Positions 1-8,493 are shown, counted from the stretch's first letter. The stretch: DNA of 63,046 bases from Lysobacteraceae bacterium (GCA_013823855.1 PNMW01000031.1:1-63046), one strand, 5' to 3'. Translations and numbers: made by a program. The notes: generated by a model not told the origin, from the sequence alone.

Positions 1-175
1 TGACACCGGTAGCGAACGCGCTGCTGCGATCTACAGCCTGATCGGCACCGCCAAGCTCAACGGCCTCGACCCAGAGGCCTACTTGCGCGACGTCATCGGC
101 CGCATCGCCGACCATCCCGCCAACCGCATCGACGAACTGCTGCCCTGGAATCAAGCCGCTATCATCGGCAGCTGA
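1..175 (+). CDS. IS66-family transposase, C-terminal fragment (cut by the window edge)
   Basis: The frame is open from the first bases of the window and ends with TGA at 173-175, giving the last 57 residues of a protein. These residues carry the C-terminal signature of the IS66 transposase TnpC: an R-AA-IYSLI-TAKLNGLDP block followed by YLRDVI-RIADHP-NRIDELLPWN. In full-length IS66 transposases this region follows the DDE catalytic core, which lies outside the window. The gene is followed after 17 bases by a pRiA4b ORF-3-like gene, and the element's right end lies at 792. Whether the transposase is intact cannot be judged from this part. Confidence 0.9.
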   Translation, partial: DTGSERAAAIYSLIGTAKLNGLDPEAYLRDVIGRIADHPANRIDELLPWNQAAIIGS

Positions 176-192
176 TTCTGACGAGGTGTCCG

Positions 193-777
193 ATGCCGGT
201 TGAACGTGCAGATATTCCGCTCTGCGAAGTCAAGATCACGCTTCGAGATACCGAGCCCGAGCCATGGCGACGGGTCCGGGTCAGTGCCGGCATCACGATG
301 GATCGACTGCACGCCGTCATCCAGCGCGCCATGGGCTGGACCGACTCGCACCTGCACGAATTCGAGATCCGCGGAAAGCGCTACGGCATGGTCCTCAACG
401 ACCCTTTCGACGACGATCCGCCGGCTGATGAACGCAAGGTCCGGCTCATCGATGTCGTCGGGCCCAAGATGCGCTTCATCTATCGCTACGACTTCGGCGA
501 TGGCTGGGAACACGAGGTCAAGATCGAGCGTGTGATCGAACCGTCCGTCGATCTGAAAACCCCTGTCTGCCTTGCCGGAGAATTTGCCTGCCCGCCGGAA
601 GACTGCGGCGGCGTACCCGGCTACGAGGAACTCATCGCCATCCTGGCCGGACCGGACAGTGAGGAGAAGGACGAGATGCTCGCCTGGATCGGTGCACCTT
701 TCGATCCCCTCGCATTCGACATCGCCGCCGCCAACAAACGGCTTGCTCGGCTCAAGCGAGGTTTCGAAAACAGGTAA
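193..777 (+). CDS. Plasmid pRiA4b ORF-3 family protein (IS66 passenger)
   Basis: This 194-residue protein matches the pRiA4b ORF-3 family along its whole length. It has an early KITL-DTEP--WRRV strand, a central MGW-D-HLHEFEI motif near residues 48-58 and a YRYDFGDGWEHEVKIE motif near residues 97-112, all characteristic of the family. The molecular role of the family is not established. Members often sit inside or next to IS66 elements, and here the gene lies between the transposase stop and the terminal repeat at 784-792, so it travels with the element. It starts 17 bases after the transposase stop, preceded by a GAGG-like ribosome binding site at about 182-185. Confidence 0.88.
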   Translation: MPVERADIPLCEVKITLRDTEPEPWRRVRVSAGITMDRLHAVIQRAMGWTDSHLHEFEIRGKRYGMVLNDPFDDDPPADERKVRLIDVVGPKMRFIYRYDFGDGWEHEVKIERVIEPSVDLKTPVCLAGEFACPPEDCGGVPGYEELIAILAGPDSEEKDEMLAWIGAPFDPLAFDIAAANKRLARLKRGFENR

Positions 778-783
778 GCACCA

Positions 784-800
784 GACGCTTACGATGCGAG
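784..800. repeat. IS66 right terminal sequence (784-792) and predicted 8-bp target duplication (793-800)
   Basis: Bases 784-792 read GACGCTTAC, the inverted form of the GTAAGC ends typical of IS66. The next eight bases, GATGCGAG, belong to the interrupted IS3 gene. IS66 elements generate 8-bp target duplications, so the same eight bases are expected immediately left of the unseen left end. Confidence 0.65.
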
Positions 801-1287
801 TGACGTACGCTCCGCCGATGGCCTGATCGGCGACGACATTGATGGCTTCTCGCGTGTAGTCATCGACCACGATCAGACACTTGATCGGCGGGCCACTGGC
901 CAGCACATCGAACACGAAATCCATGGACCAGACCTGGTTCGGTGGCGTCAGTACTTCCAGCGGCTCCCGGTCGACTGCCGCACCGTGACGCTTGCGACGG
1001 CGGCGTACGCTAAGGCCGGCATCTCGGTAGATCCGGTTTACGCGCTTGTGATTCGCTTCCACGCCCTCGCGGCGCAACAACGCATGCAAACGACGGTAGC
1101 CGAAGCGGCGACGGGCCTCCGCCAGCAGCACCAGGCAATCACGGATCCGTGCGTTCTCCGGCTGCTGTACGGGTGCGTAGTGCAACACCGTCCTCGATAA
1201 GCCCACAAGCTGACAGGCACGGCGCTCGGAGATCGTCGTCGCCGATTGCATCACCGATACCGCGTCCCGCCTCGCCAGTGGGCTCAA
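793..1287 (-). pseudogene. IS3-family orfB transposase, truncated by IS66 insertion
   Basis: Read from a TTG at 1287 that overlaps the end of orfA, the product begins with an HTH_21-type region (RRACQLVGLSR, RRFGYRRLHALLRREG) and enters the integrase core at NQVWSMDFVFD, which holds the first catalytic aspartate. It then reads CLIVVDDYTREA and IGGAYVTRI before the IS66 end interrupts it at 792/793. The second aspartate and the glutamate of the DDE triad are missing. The overlap with orfA and the A-rich stretch there fit the usual -1 frameshift expression of IS3 elements. The frame stays open beyond the boundary only by chance. Confidence 0.85.
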
Positions 1288-1547
1288 TATTTTCCCCGCA
1301 GGGCCGCCGTCAGCAACTCGCTGTCGAGCATGGCTTCCGCCAGCAACCGCTTCAGCCGCGCGTTCTCAGCTTCCAGCGCCGTGAGCCGCTTGGCATCGGA
1401 AATGTCCATCCCGCCGAACTTCGTCTTCCAGTTTTAGAACGAGGCATCGCTGAATCCGTGACGCCGGCACAGCTCCTTAACGGGAATCCCAGCATCCGCC
1501 TTCTTCAAGAAACCGATGATCTGCTCTTCGCTTAACTGCTTCTTCAT
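1284..1547 (-). pseudogene. IS3-family orfA with in-frame stop codon
   Basis: The 88-codon frame starts with MKKQLSEEQIIGFLKKADAG and has the helix-turn-helix and leucine-zipper layout of an IS3 OrfA: IPVKELCRRHGFSDASF, then NWKTKFGGMDISDAKRL, then LEAENARLKRLLAEAML. Codon 38, at 1434-1436, is TAA where the family has tyrosine in the motif SFYNWK. A single base change from TAC or TAT explains it. This mutation alone inactivates the element, independently of the IS66 insertion. OrfA would otherwise end at 1284-1286, overlapping the TTG start of orfB. Confidence 0.85.
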
Positions 1548-1612
1548 GTCCGCTCCTGCTCTCAGGGCGGACGCTAGCTACCTGCCTAGTGGCACTGCTT
1601 CAGGGGGCAGTG

Positions 1613-2142
1613 CCGCGGCGGGGTGCCCCCGTTCCGCACGCATTGGCAAAATCACACACACCTTCTATGTCAGGCTGTCTCTGAAAAACGAGGAGGACGC
1701 TTCACGAGAACCAGTAGAAACTGTGATGTGCATCACAGAAAATTTGGAAATACTGAGCTAGCCTGAAATCGCGCAAGTGCGCAATGTAGGAAACCGGAAA
1801 GGGATGTCCGGGGTATCGATGGGAGGCTACGCTCCGGCTCGTTCCCGGCGCCAATGCCTCGTCGTTAGAGAAGTGGTCTACGGAAGGACGCTTCTCTGAC
1901 GACGTCGTCGTGACCTGCCTGCTGTTTTTCGTGCCAAGTGACGCTTAAGATTCTAGTTCCCGTTGAAGCGTCCTCGTTTCCCAGCTTCAGGTAAACCTAG
2001 CAGCGGCGCTACAAGGCGGTCAGACCGCATTCCAGCCCCGACTAGGTGACACCAATGAGCTCAAGTCTGCACTGACACATTCAACCCAACAGGGCGTCAG
2101 TCTCTAGGCTCCGCTGGAAAAAAAGCCGGTAGATCACAAGAC
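1613..2142. other. Gene-free stretch between the IS remnant and the acyl-CoA dehydrogenase gene
   Basis: No convincing coding frame is seen. The stretch holds a perfect CRP-type palindrome at 1721-1738. The 10-mer AGGACGCTTC occurs at 1694-1703 and 1885-1894 and in inverted form at 1965-1974. A small hairpin GCGC-AAGT-GCGC lies near 1773-1784, and AGAGAAG...CTTCTCT pairs at about 1867-1898. It looks like the debris of earlier mobile elements or a promoter region that lost its gene. Confidence 0.5.
1721..1738. promoter_or_regulatory. CRP/Vfr-type binding site (perfect half-sites)
   Basis: The site reads CTGTGATG-TG-CATCACAG, with TGTGA-N6-TCACA at 1722-1737, which is the CRP consensus with no mismatch and 8-bp perfect arms. 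The nearest downstream gene on either strand is convergent or inactivated, so its target is unclear. Confidence 0.6.
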
Positions 2143-3312
2143 TTAACCAGCTGAGACCTCTTTCTTGCCGGGCAAGATGTTCATCAGCTTGCAGATGATG
2201 CCGAGCATGATTTCGTCTGCGCCGCCGCCAATCGACGTCAGGCGGGAATCGCGGTAAGCGCGCGATACGTTGTTGTCCCACATATAGCCCTGTCCGCCCC
2301 AGTACTGCAGGCAAGCATCTGTCAGTTCACGGCCGAGGCGTCCGACTTTCAGCTTGCACATCGAGGCGAGCATCGTCGCATCCCGACCCGCCACGTATTC
2401 TTCAGTCGCTTGGAACACCATGGCTTTGAGGGCCTCGACCTCCGTCTTGAGCTCGGCCATTCGGAAATGGATGTACTGATTGGCGATCAAAGGTTGTCCG
2501 AACGCGCGACGCTGCCGCGTGTACTCGATTGTTTCGTCGATAAGATTGGTATAGCTATCAATGCCGACGGCTGCGGCATACAGACGCTCCTCTTGGAACT
2601 GAAGCATCTGGTACATGAATCCCATACCTTCCTGACCGATCAGGTTCCGCTGCGGAACGCGGACCTCATCAAGGAAAATCATCGCGGTGTCGCTTGCACG
2701 CATCCCGAGCTTGTCGAGCTTCGTGCGCCGGTCCACCCCGGCTGCATCCATCGGGACCACGATGAGGGACTTGTTCTGATGCGGCTTGCCTTCGGAGGTG
2801 TTCACCAGCATGCATGCCCAGTCCGACTGCGTGCCATTGGTGATCCACATTTTCGAGCCGTTGATGACGTAATCGCCACCTTCCTTGCGGGCCGTCGTCT
2901 TGATACCGGCAACGTCGGAGCCGGCGCCGGCCTCCGACACGGCGATCGAAACCACCGCATCCCCGGCAATTGCCGGAACGAGATACTCCTTACGCAGATC
3001 GTCACTGCCAAAGCGGGCCAGCGCCGGCGTCGCCATGTCGGTCTGAACGCCAATGGCCATCGGCAATGAACCGTTGTTGCAGTTGCCGAGCGCTTGCGCA
3101 AAGACCACTTCAAACGAGTAGTCGAGGCCGAGGCCGCCATAGGCCTCAGGCTTGGCAATGCCGAGCAGGCCCAGTTTTCCCATCTTCTGCAGCACTTCTC
3201 GGGCTGGCCAGATCCCTGCCTTCTCCCACTCGGCGATATTCGGATTGAGTTCCTTATCGACGAAACCGCGAACCTGCCGGTACAGTTCCTTGTGCTCATG
3301 AGTAAGAAGCAT
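2143..3312 (-). CDS. Acyl-CoA dehydrogenase family protein
   Basis: The 389-residue product is a typical FAD-dependent acyl-CoA dehydrogenase, which introduces an alpha-beta double bond into an acyl-CoA and passes electrons to ETF. Visible motifs are the all-alpha N-terminus ending in AYGGLGLDYS, VSIAVSEAGAGSDVAGIKT and MWITNG in the beta domain, RRAFGQPL, and the C-terminal IGGGADEIML whose glutamate (about residue 367) is the probable catalytic base. The GGGADE form resembles citronellyl-CoA and other branched-chain dehydrogenases, but I cannot fix the substrate. By eye its GC content is lower than that of its neighbours and it stands alone beside the IS region, which suggests a transferred gene. 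Confidence 0.88.
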   Translation of the reverse strand: MLLTHEHKELYRQVRGFVDKELNPNIAEWEKAGIWPAREVLQKMGKLGLLGIAKPEAYGGLGLDYSFEVVFAQALGNCNNGSLPMAIGVQTDMATPALARFGSDDLRKEYLVPAIAGDAVVSIAVSEAGAGSDVAGIKTTARKEGGDYVINGSKMWITNGTQSDWACMLVNTSEGKPHQNKSLIVVPMDAAGVDRRTKLDKLGMRASDTAMIFLDEVRVPQRNLIGQEGMGFMYQMLQFQEERLYAAAVGIDSYTNLIDETIEYTRQRRAFGQPLIANQYIHFRMAELKTEVEALKAMVFQATEEYVAGRDATMLASMCKLKVGRLGRELTDACLQYWGGQGYMWDNNVSRAYRDSRLTSIGGGADEIMLGIICKLMNILPGKKEVSAG

Positions 3313-3457
3313 TACACCATTCTCGACTTGGATCGTTCAGTTTTATAACAGTATTCCTAATAGTCGGCCAACATCGACGATAGTTGACGGTTTTTCGGGC
3401 AATTACTATTACTGATCGACGAACAACAAAGCTGCCTAGAGCAATGAAGCACGGCCG

Positions 3458-4249
3458 CTACGGTCGATGCGCCTTGAGAAGGGCTTTGTCGACCGACAAC
3501 TCGAACATCATCGGCCACAGCTTGCCGGTCACCAGCAGATGCCCGTTCTCCGGAAGGACAGCGATACCATTGAGAACGGCCTCTTGGCGGTCCCAGCCAA
3601 CGGGCTTCGGAAAGCGCTCGGACAAACTCGCCAGATCCATCCATGCCCTCACTTTTCCGGAGACCGGGTCGATGATCGCAATCCGATCGGATTGCCATAT
3701 GTTCGCGTAGACGTAACCGCCCACGAACTCGAGTTCGTTCAGATTGGCGATAACGGCAGTTCCGTCCAGTACCTCGACACGACCGGTTTCCGCGTAGGTG
3801 CGGGCATCATGAAATCGCAAGGTGGCGGAGCCGTCGCTGCGGATCAGGCGGTGTCCGTCGAAGGTCAATCCCCAGCCCTCGGTCGACAGACGGAAGCGGG
3901 TGAGGGGCTGAAGATTGCGGTCGAATACATGCGCGATGCCGTTCATCCAGGTCAGCTGAATGATTCGATCGCCGACCACGGCGACGCCTTCGCCGAACTG
4001 ATCGTCGGGCAACGAGGTTGACGACAGCAATTCCCCGTTGCTCCGTGAGCGCACGGTCAGCCGCGACTGACCGTACAAACCGGTTCCCTCGATCAGGCGA
4101 TCCCCGTCGATGACCAGTCCTTGAGTGAACGACGATGCGTCGTGCGGATAGGAGGCAACCACCTTCCACGGCAGCATCGGCGCCGGCGCTGCTGACGCCG
4201 AACACAGCAGCTGACCCATCCAGCAGCCCAGCACCAGTACAATCCGCAT
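3458..4249 (-). CDS. Glutamine cyclotransferase (glutaminyl-peptide cyclotransferase), secreted
   Basis: The protein of 263 residues starts with a signal peptide (MRIVLVLGCWMGQLLCSASA, cleavage probably after ASA), so it is exported. The mature part matches the plant- and bacterial-type glutamine cyclotransferase family, a five-bladed beta-propeller. Visible motifs are FTQGLVIDGDRLIEGTGLYGQS, FGEGVAVVGDRIIQLTW, STEGWGLTFDG, LNELEFVGGYVYANIW and VLNGIAVLPENGHLLVTGKLW. These enzymes convert N-terminal glutamine to pyroglutamate. The start at 4249 is preferred over 4291 because it puts the signal peptide at the N-terminus. The gene is divergent from yicC with a 28-base gap. Confidence 0.85.
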   Translation of the reverse strand: MRIVLVLGCWMGQLLCSASAAPAPMLPWKVVASYPHDASSFTQGLVIDGDRLIEGTGLYGQSRLTVRSRSNGELLSSTSLPDDQFGEGVAVVGDRIIQLTWMNGIAHVFDRNLQPLTRFRLSTEGWGLTFDGHRLIRSDGSATLRFHDARTYAETGRVEVLDGTAVIANLNELEFVGGYVYANIWQSDRIAIIDPVSGKVRAWMDLASLSERFPKPVGWDRQEAVLNGIAVLPENGHLLVTGKLWPMMFELSVDKALLKAHRP

Positions 4250-4277
4250 GCTCGCCTCGCGACCTGACCTGAATCCA

Positions 4278-5147
4278 ATGATCCGCAGCATGACGGGCTA
4301 CGCCCGCGTTGAACAACAGGACCCCGCGGGGCGGCTGAGCTGGGAGCTGCGCTCGGTCAATCATCGCTACCTCGAACTGCAGTTCAAGTTGCCGGAGGAA
4401 TTCCGGCCGATGGAGAACGATCTGCGGCAGCTTGCCACGCAGCGCATCGGCCGCGGGAAAGTCGAGGCGGGCTTGCGCTATTCACGGGAAGTGGCAGCCA
4501 CCGAAGGCCTGCAGATCGACGGTGAACGTCTTGCCGTCGTGCTTGCCGCCGTCGAGCGGGTAGCGGGCCAGCTGCGGACCTCCACGGCGCCAGACCCGAT
4601 GAAGGTTCTGGCCTGGCCTGGCGTGATTCGCGGCGAGACGCAGCAGGACGTCGCGGTACCGCTCGCGGAGGCGATGCTGCTGTTTCAGACGGCGCTCGAC
4701 GATTTCACGGCAACGCGAACGCGTGAAGGCGAACGCACCAAGACTTATCTGCTGGAGCGCTTGGAGGCGATGGCCGAGATCGTCGTGAAAGTGCGCGCGC
4801 GTGCGCCGCTGGTCCGTGACGCCTGGCTGGAACGGCTGCGCACCAAGATTGCGGATCTCGGCGTGGAGATCGATCCGGCCCGACTGGCGCAGGAGGCCGC
4901 CATGGCTGCGCAGCGGCTGGATGTCGACGAAGAGCTGTCCCGCCTCGACAGCCATTTCACCGAGGTGCGCGACACCCTGGGGCGAGACGAAGCGGTGGGC
5001 CGCCGGCTCGACTTCCTGATGCAGGAACTCAACCGCGAAGCCAATACCCTGTCGTCGAAGTCGCAGGACGCCGAAATGACCCGCCTTGCGGTCGAAATGA
5101 AAGTGATGATCGAACAGATGCGCGAGCAGGTGCAGAACATTGAATGA
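4278..5147 (+). CDS. yicC: YicC/YloC family endoribonuclease
   Basis: The product of 289 residues begins MIRSMTGYAR, the invariant start of the YicC family. It carries WELRSVNHRYLE near residue 25 and ends with RRLDFLMQELNREANTLSSKS and EMTRLAVEMKVMIEQMREQVQNIE, also family signatures. E. coli YicC has been shown to act as an endoribonuclease. The start at 4278 is chosen over an upstream in-frame codon because it fits the family N-terminus. The stop overlaps the start of gmk by 8 bases, so the two are translationally coupled, and yicC-gmk-rpoZ-spoT is a common proteobacterial order. Confidence 0.95.
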   Translation: MIRSMTGYARVEQQDPAGRLSWELRSVNHRYLELQFKLPEEFRPMENDLRQLATQRIGRGKVEAGLRYSREVAATEGLQIDGERLAVVLAAVERVAGQLRTSTAPDPMKVLAWPGVIRGETQQDVAVPLAEAMLLFQTALDDFTATRTREGERTKTYLLERLEAMAEIVVKVRARAPLVRDAWLERLRTKIADLGVEIDPARLAQEAAMAAQRLDVDEELSRLDSHFTEVRDTLGRDEAVGRRLDFLMQELNREANTLSSKSQDAEMTRLAVEMKVMIEQMREQVQNIE

Positions 5148-5790
5148 GTCACTGATTCCGGGAACCCTCTGGATCGTCTCGGCGCCGAGCGGCGGCGGCA
5201 AGACCAGCCTCACGCGGGCACTGTTGCCGCGATTGTCGGCGAAAGGCTGGGCGGCCGAAATCTCGGTGTCCTACACAACGCGGGCGCCGCGCCCGGGCGA
5301 ACAGGAAGGGATTCACTACCACTTCGTTGACGAGCCGGCATTTGCGACGATGGTCGAGCACGGTGATTTTCTCGAGCATGCCGAAGTGTTCGGCAAGCAT
5401 TACGGCACCGGCCTGACCCGGACCAAGGAGCTGCTCGGCCGGGGCGTCGATGTGATCCTCGACATCGACTGGCAGGGTGCGCGGCAGGTGCGTGCGCGCC
5501 GTTCGGACGTGCAGAGCGTGTTCATCCTGCCGCCGTCGTCCGCCGAACTGGAGCGACGGTTGCGCGCGCGCGGCACCGACAGCGACGAGGTGATTGCCGC
5601 GCGCATGCGCGCGGCGCGCGCCGAAATGTCGCATCACGGTGAATACGATTACCTGCTGGTCAATCGCGATTTCGAGCGCGCGCTCGAAGAGATGGCGGCG
5701 ATCTTCGTTGCGCGTCGCCTGCGCGGTGCGACGCAGCAGGCGCGTCATGAAGCCTTGATCGACCATCTGCTTGCCGAGGCCGCGCCCTGA
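5140..5790 (+). CDS. gmk: Guanylate kinase
   Basis: Guanylate kinase phosphorylates GMP to GDP with ATP in the cytoplasm. The 216-residue product has the P-loop SAPSGGGKTSLTRAL near residues 14-28, the GMP-binding SVSYTTRAPRPGEQEGIHYHFV, the FLEHAEVFGKHYGT motif and DIDWQGARQVR, and its length is normal for the family. It overlaps the end of yicC and is followed by rpoZ after 72 bases. Its link with spoT downstream is functional, since GMK is a target of (p)ppGpp in many bacteria. Confidence 0.97.
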   Translation: MNESLIPGTLWIVSAPSGGGKTSLTRALLPRLSAKGWAAEISVSYTTRAPRPGEQEGIHYHFVDEPAFATMVEHGDFLEHAEVFGKHYGTGLTRTKELLGRGVDVILDIDWQGARQVRARRSDVQSVFILPPSSAELERRLRARGTDSDEVIAARMRAARAEMSHHGEYDYLLVNRDFERALEEMAAIFVARRLRGATQQARHEALIDHLLAEAAP

Positions 5791-5821
5791 CAGGTTCTCT
5801 GGCACGCTTTTCGCGCCGACG

Positions 5822-5827
5822 CTATAA
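5822..5827 (+). promoter_or_regulatory. Probable -10 element upstream of rpoZ
   Basis: The sequence TATAAT matches the sigma-70 -10 consensus exactly and lies 35 bases before the rpoZ start codon. No clear -35 box is visible, although TTTTCGCG at about 5808 is at a suitable distance. Confidence 0.45.
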
Positions 5828-5862
5828 TCCGGCTCTTTTCCGCAGCAAAGAGCATCGCCGCC

Positions 5863-6126
5863 ATGGCACGAGTCACCGTTGAAGATTGTCTGGACCGCAT
5901 TCCGAACCAGTTCGAACTGACGCTGGTCGCTGCCAAGCGCGCCCGCCAACTGGCGCGCGGTGCCGAAGCCAAGCTGCCGTGGGGCAACCACAAGTCGACG
6001 GTGCTGAGCCTCAAGGAAATCGCCCACGGCTACATCGACACCGGCGTGCTGCAGGAAGCCGATCTGCCGGCGATCCAGCAGCCGAAGATGGAACTCGAAG
6101 CGCTCGATCCGAGCTTCGATCTCTAA
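5863..6126 (+). CDS. rpoZ: DNA-directed RNA polymerase omega subunit
   Basis: The 87-residue product starts MARVTVEDCLDRIPNQFELTLVAAKRARQL, the canonical N-terminus of omega, the small subunit that helps assemble RNA polymerase and forms part of the ppGpp binding site. The helix that binds beta-prime is followed by a family-typical tail. A TATAAT box at 5822-5827 in the gap after gmk (GACGCTATAATCCGG) looks like a promoter -10 element. A strong hairpin terminator follows at 6152-6176. Confidence 0.96.
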   Translation: MARVTVEDCLDRIPNQFELTLVAAKRARQLARGAEAKLPWGNHKSTVLSLKEIAHGYIDTGVLQEADLPAIQQPKMELEALDPSFDL

Positions 6127-6151
6127 GCTGCGGGTTGCAGCACGCTTCACC

Positions 6152-6176
6152 AAAAGGGGCCGCGAGGCCCCTTTTT
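6152..6176 (+). terminator. Rho-independent terminator after rpoZ
   Basis: A stem AGGGGCC-GCGA-GGCCCCT is flanked by AAA on the left and TTTT on the right. It lies 25 bases after the rpoZ stop and before spoT, so spoT probably also has its own promoter. Confidence 0.8.
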
Positions 6177-6224
6177 CGTGGCTGGCGATCTTGGATGGGC
6201 GCGACCCGCGTCTATACTCGAACC

Positions 6225-8426
6225 ATGGACATTCCCGTCATCACGCGCATCGGCACCGCCATCCGCACGCAGCGGGTCGCGCGCGAGTACGGCATCGACG
6301 CGCTGACCCGTCTGCTCGAGGAATACCTGCCGGCGCCGCAGATTTCCGAGGTCCGGCGGGCCTACGAATTCGGCGCCAAGATGCACGCCGGCCAGAATCG
6401 CTCCAGCGGCGAACCCTACATCTACCACCCGCTGGCAGTCGCCAAGATCCTCGCCGAGATGCGCCTGGATGCGACCACACTCTGTGCGGCGATCCTCCAC
6501 GACGTGATCGAGGACACGCCGGTCGGCAAGGAGGAAATCGCCCGGCTGTTCGGTCGCGATGTCGCCGAGCTGGTCGACGGCGTCTCGAAGTTCCAGAAGG
6601 TCGAAGGGATGTCCGGCGCCGAGCGGCAGGCCGAGAACGTCCGCAAGCTGCTGCTGGCGATGGCGCAGGATCTGCGCGTCATCCTCGTCAAGCTCGCCGA
6701 TCGCCTGCACAACGTCCGCACGCTCGACGGCGTCGAGCCGGCCAAGCGGCGCCGCGTGTCGCTGGAAACGCTGGAGATCTACGCGCCAATCGCCCAGCGT
6801 CTCGGCATCAATACGCTGCGTATGGAACTCGAGGATCTGTCGTTCGAGAACCTGTACCCGCAGCGCTACAAAGTGTTCGAGAAAGCGGTCAGTGCCCGCC
6901 TCGGCGATACCAAGGGTCTGATCAAGGAGATCGAGCACAAGCTCGAACGGGCTCTGAAGGAAGAAGGCATCGGCGCCAGTGTCGTCGGCCGCCAGAAGAA
7001 CCTGTACGGCATCTACGAAAAGATGCAGCGCAAGCGCCTGCGCTTCCTCGATGTCATGGACCTGCTCGGCTTCCGCATCCTGGTCTCGAAAGTCGACGAC
7101 TGCTACCGCGCGCTCGGTGTCGTCCACCACGCCTACCGGCCGATTTCCGAGCAGTTCAACGACTTCATCGCCAACCCCAAGGTCAACGGCTACCAGAGCC
7201 TGCACACCACCTGCATCGGGCCGCAGGGGCGCAAGGTCGAGGTGCAGATCCGCACCCGCGAGATGCACCACATCGCCGAGAACGGCATCGCCGCGCACTG
7301 GCAGTACAAGCTCGACACCAAGGGCGGGACGGCGAAAGCGGTCAGCGGCAAGAACGACAGCCAGAGCGCCCCGCAGGTCCGCGCCCGCGAATGGCTCGGC
7401 AACCTGTTTGCTGCGCAGACCGGCGCTGCGCCGCTGGAATTCATCGAGAACGTCAAGGTCGACCTGTTCCCGGACGAGGTCTACGTATTCACGCCGAAGG
7501 GCCATATCCGGCAGCTGCCGCGCGGCTCCACGGCGGTCGACTTCGCCTATTCGGTGCATACCGAACTGGGCGATCACTGCGTCGCCGCGCGTATCGATCA
7601 GCAGCTCGAACCGCTGAATACGGTGCTGAGGAACGGTCAGACCATCGAGATCATCACCGCCCGCCATGCCCGCCCGAACGCGGCCTGGCTGAACTATGTC
7701 AAGACCGTCAAGGCACGGCAGCACATCCGCAACTTCCTGAAGAACCAGCGCGAGGACGAGGCGGTCCGCCTCGGCCGCCGCCTGCTGGAAATCGCGCTGC
7801 GCGAACTGAACGTGCCGCTGACCGTGCTGAAGGAGGAATCGACCGGCGCGGTGCTGAAGGCTTTTGGTCTGGCCGACATCGAGGATCTGTACGTGTCGAT
7901 CGGCTCGGGTTCGCGGCTGGCGCCGCTGGTGGCCCGCCATTTCCTGCCGGACCCGAGTGCCGCGACCATTCCCGGCGAAAGCGTGCCGTTGGCCGTGGAG
8001 GGCACCGAAGGTCTGGTCATCGACTACGCCAAGTGCTGCCACCCGATTCCCGGCGACGAGATCTGCGGCTATGTCTCGATCGGCCGCGGCATCGTCGTTC
8101 ATCGTCTGGAATGCAAGCACGTGTCGGCGCGCAAGGGCGCGGCGCAGGATCGCGTGCCGCTGATCTGGGCGCCGAGCGTGCAGGGCGATTTCCTGGCCGA
8201 ACTCAAGCTCAAGGCCGAGAACCGTCGCGGCCTGCTGGCCAGTGTCGCCGGCGAGATCGCGGCGGCCGGCTCCGGCATCGAGAACGTGCAGATGCCGGAA
8301 CGCGGCGGCAGTGATGCGGCGCTGGAAATCCGCTTCGTGATCACCGTGCGCGACCGCGTCCATCTGGCCCGCGTGCTGCGCCGGCTGCGCCGGCTCGAAG
8401 CAGTGCAGCGCGTCATCCGAATCTGA
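6225..8426 (+). CDS. spoT: Bifunctional (p)ppGpp synthetase/hydrolase
   Basis: The 733-residue protein has the long Rel/SpoT layout. An intact HD hydrolase domain contains [14 protein letters not shown] and [12 protein letters not shown] (H92-D93). The synthetase domain carries [24 protein letters not shown] and [32 protein letters not shown] domain follows ([33 protein letters not shown]), then the conserved [27 protein letters not shown] block and a C-terminal ACT domain. The intact HD motif makes this SpoT rather than RelA. The start at 6225 places MDIPV ahead of the first helix. A frame extending further upstream overlaps rpoZ and is not credible. Confidence 0.96.
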   Translation: MDIPVITRIGTAIRTQRVAREYGIDALTRLLEEYLPAPQISEVRRAYEFGAKMHAGQNRSSGEPYIYHPLAVAKILAEMRLDATTLCAAILHDVIEDTPVGKEEIARLFGRDVAELVDGVSKFQKVEGMSGAERQAENVRKLLLAMAQDLRVILVKLADRLHNVRTLDGVEPAKRRRVSLETLEIYAPIAQRLGINTLRMELEDLSFENLYPQRYKVFEKAVSARLGDTKGLIKEIEHKLERALKEEGIGASVVGRQKNLYGIYEKMQRKRLRFLDVMDLLGFRILVSKVDDCYRALGVVHHAYRPISEQFNDFIANPKVNGYQSLHTTCIGPQGRKVEVQIRTREMHHIAENGIAAHWQYKLDTKGGTAKAVSGKNDSQSAPQVRAREWLGNLFAAQTGAAPLEFIENVKVDLFPDEVYVFTPKGHIRQLPRGSTAVDFAYSVHTELGDHCVAARIDQQLEPLNTVLRNGQTIEIITARHARPNAAWLNYVKTVKARQHIRNFLKNQREDEAVRLGRRLLEIALRELNVPLTVLKEESTGAVLKAFGLADIEDLYVSIGSGSRLAPLVARHFLPDPSAATIPGESVPLAVEGTEGLVIDYAKCCHPIPGDEICGYVSIGRGIVVHRLECKHVSARKGAAQDRVPLIWAPSVQGDFLAELKLKAENRRGLLASVAGEIAAAGSGIENVQMPERGGSDAALEIRFVITVRDRVHLARVLRRLRRLEAVQRVIRI

Positions 8427-8493
8427 CGAGAATCGCGTCGCGTTTCACGCCCGGCTTGCGTCAGACTGCCGCCCATTCGTCCCACCTGCAGAT

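Larger units (their letters stand above)
1..792 (+). mobile_element. IS66-family insertion sequence, right-hand part
   Basis: The segment holds the transposase C-terminus and a passenger gene, and it ends in a sequence that reads GTAAGCGTCTGG on the complementary strand. IS66-family terminal repeats are known to start with GTAA, usually GTAAGC. At base 793 the sequence changes abruptly to the middle of an IS3-family orfB read on the minus strand, so the end of the element can be placed at 792. The left end and the start of the transposase lie outside the window. The element was therefore the later insertion, landing in an older IS3 copy. Confidence 0.8.
793..1612 (-). mobile_element. IS3-family element remnant, interrupted by IS66
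   Basis: The segment reads on the minus strand as orfA followed by the first part of orfB, the normal order of IS3 elements. orfA carries a nonsense codon and orfB stops abruptly at the IS66 boundary, so this copy cannot produce transposase. The outer limit near 1612 is approximate. A GGCACTGC...GCAGTGCC inverted pair at about 1591-1614 may be part of the terminal repeat, but I could not match it to a known end. Confidence 0.75.

Noticed and set aside
151..1287. A single 378-residue minus-strand protein spanning the IS66/IS3 junction.
   Set aside because: Only the part from 793 to 1287 is transposase-like. The rest is the complement of the pRiA4b gene and stays open by chance.
6147..8363. 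A 738-codon open frame antisense to spoT, and similar long antisense frames opposite recG, ctaD and the GMC gene.
   Set aside because: The plus-strand genes have complete domain sets and codon bias. The antisense frames have none.
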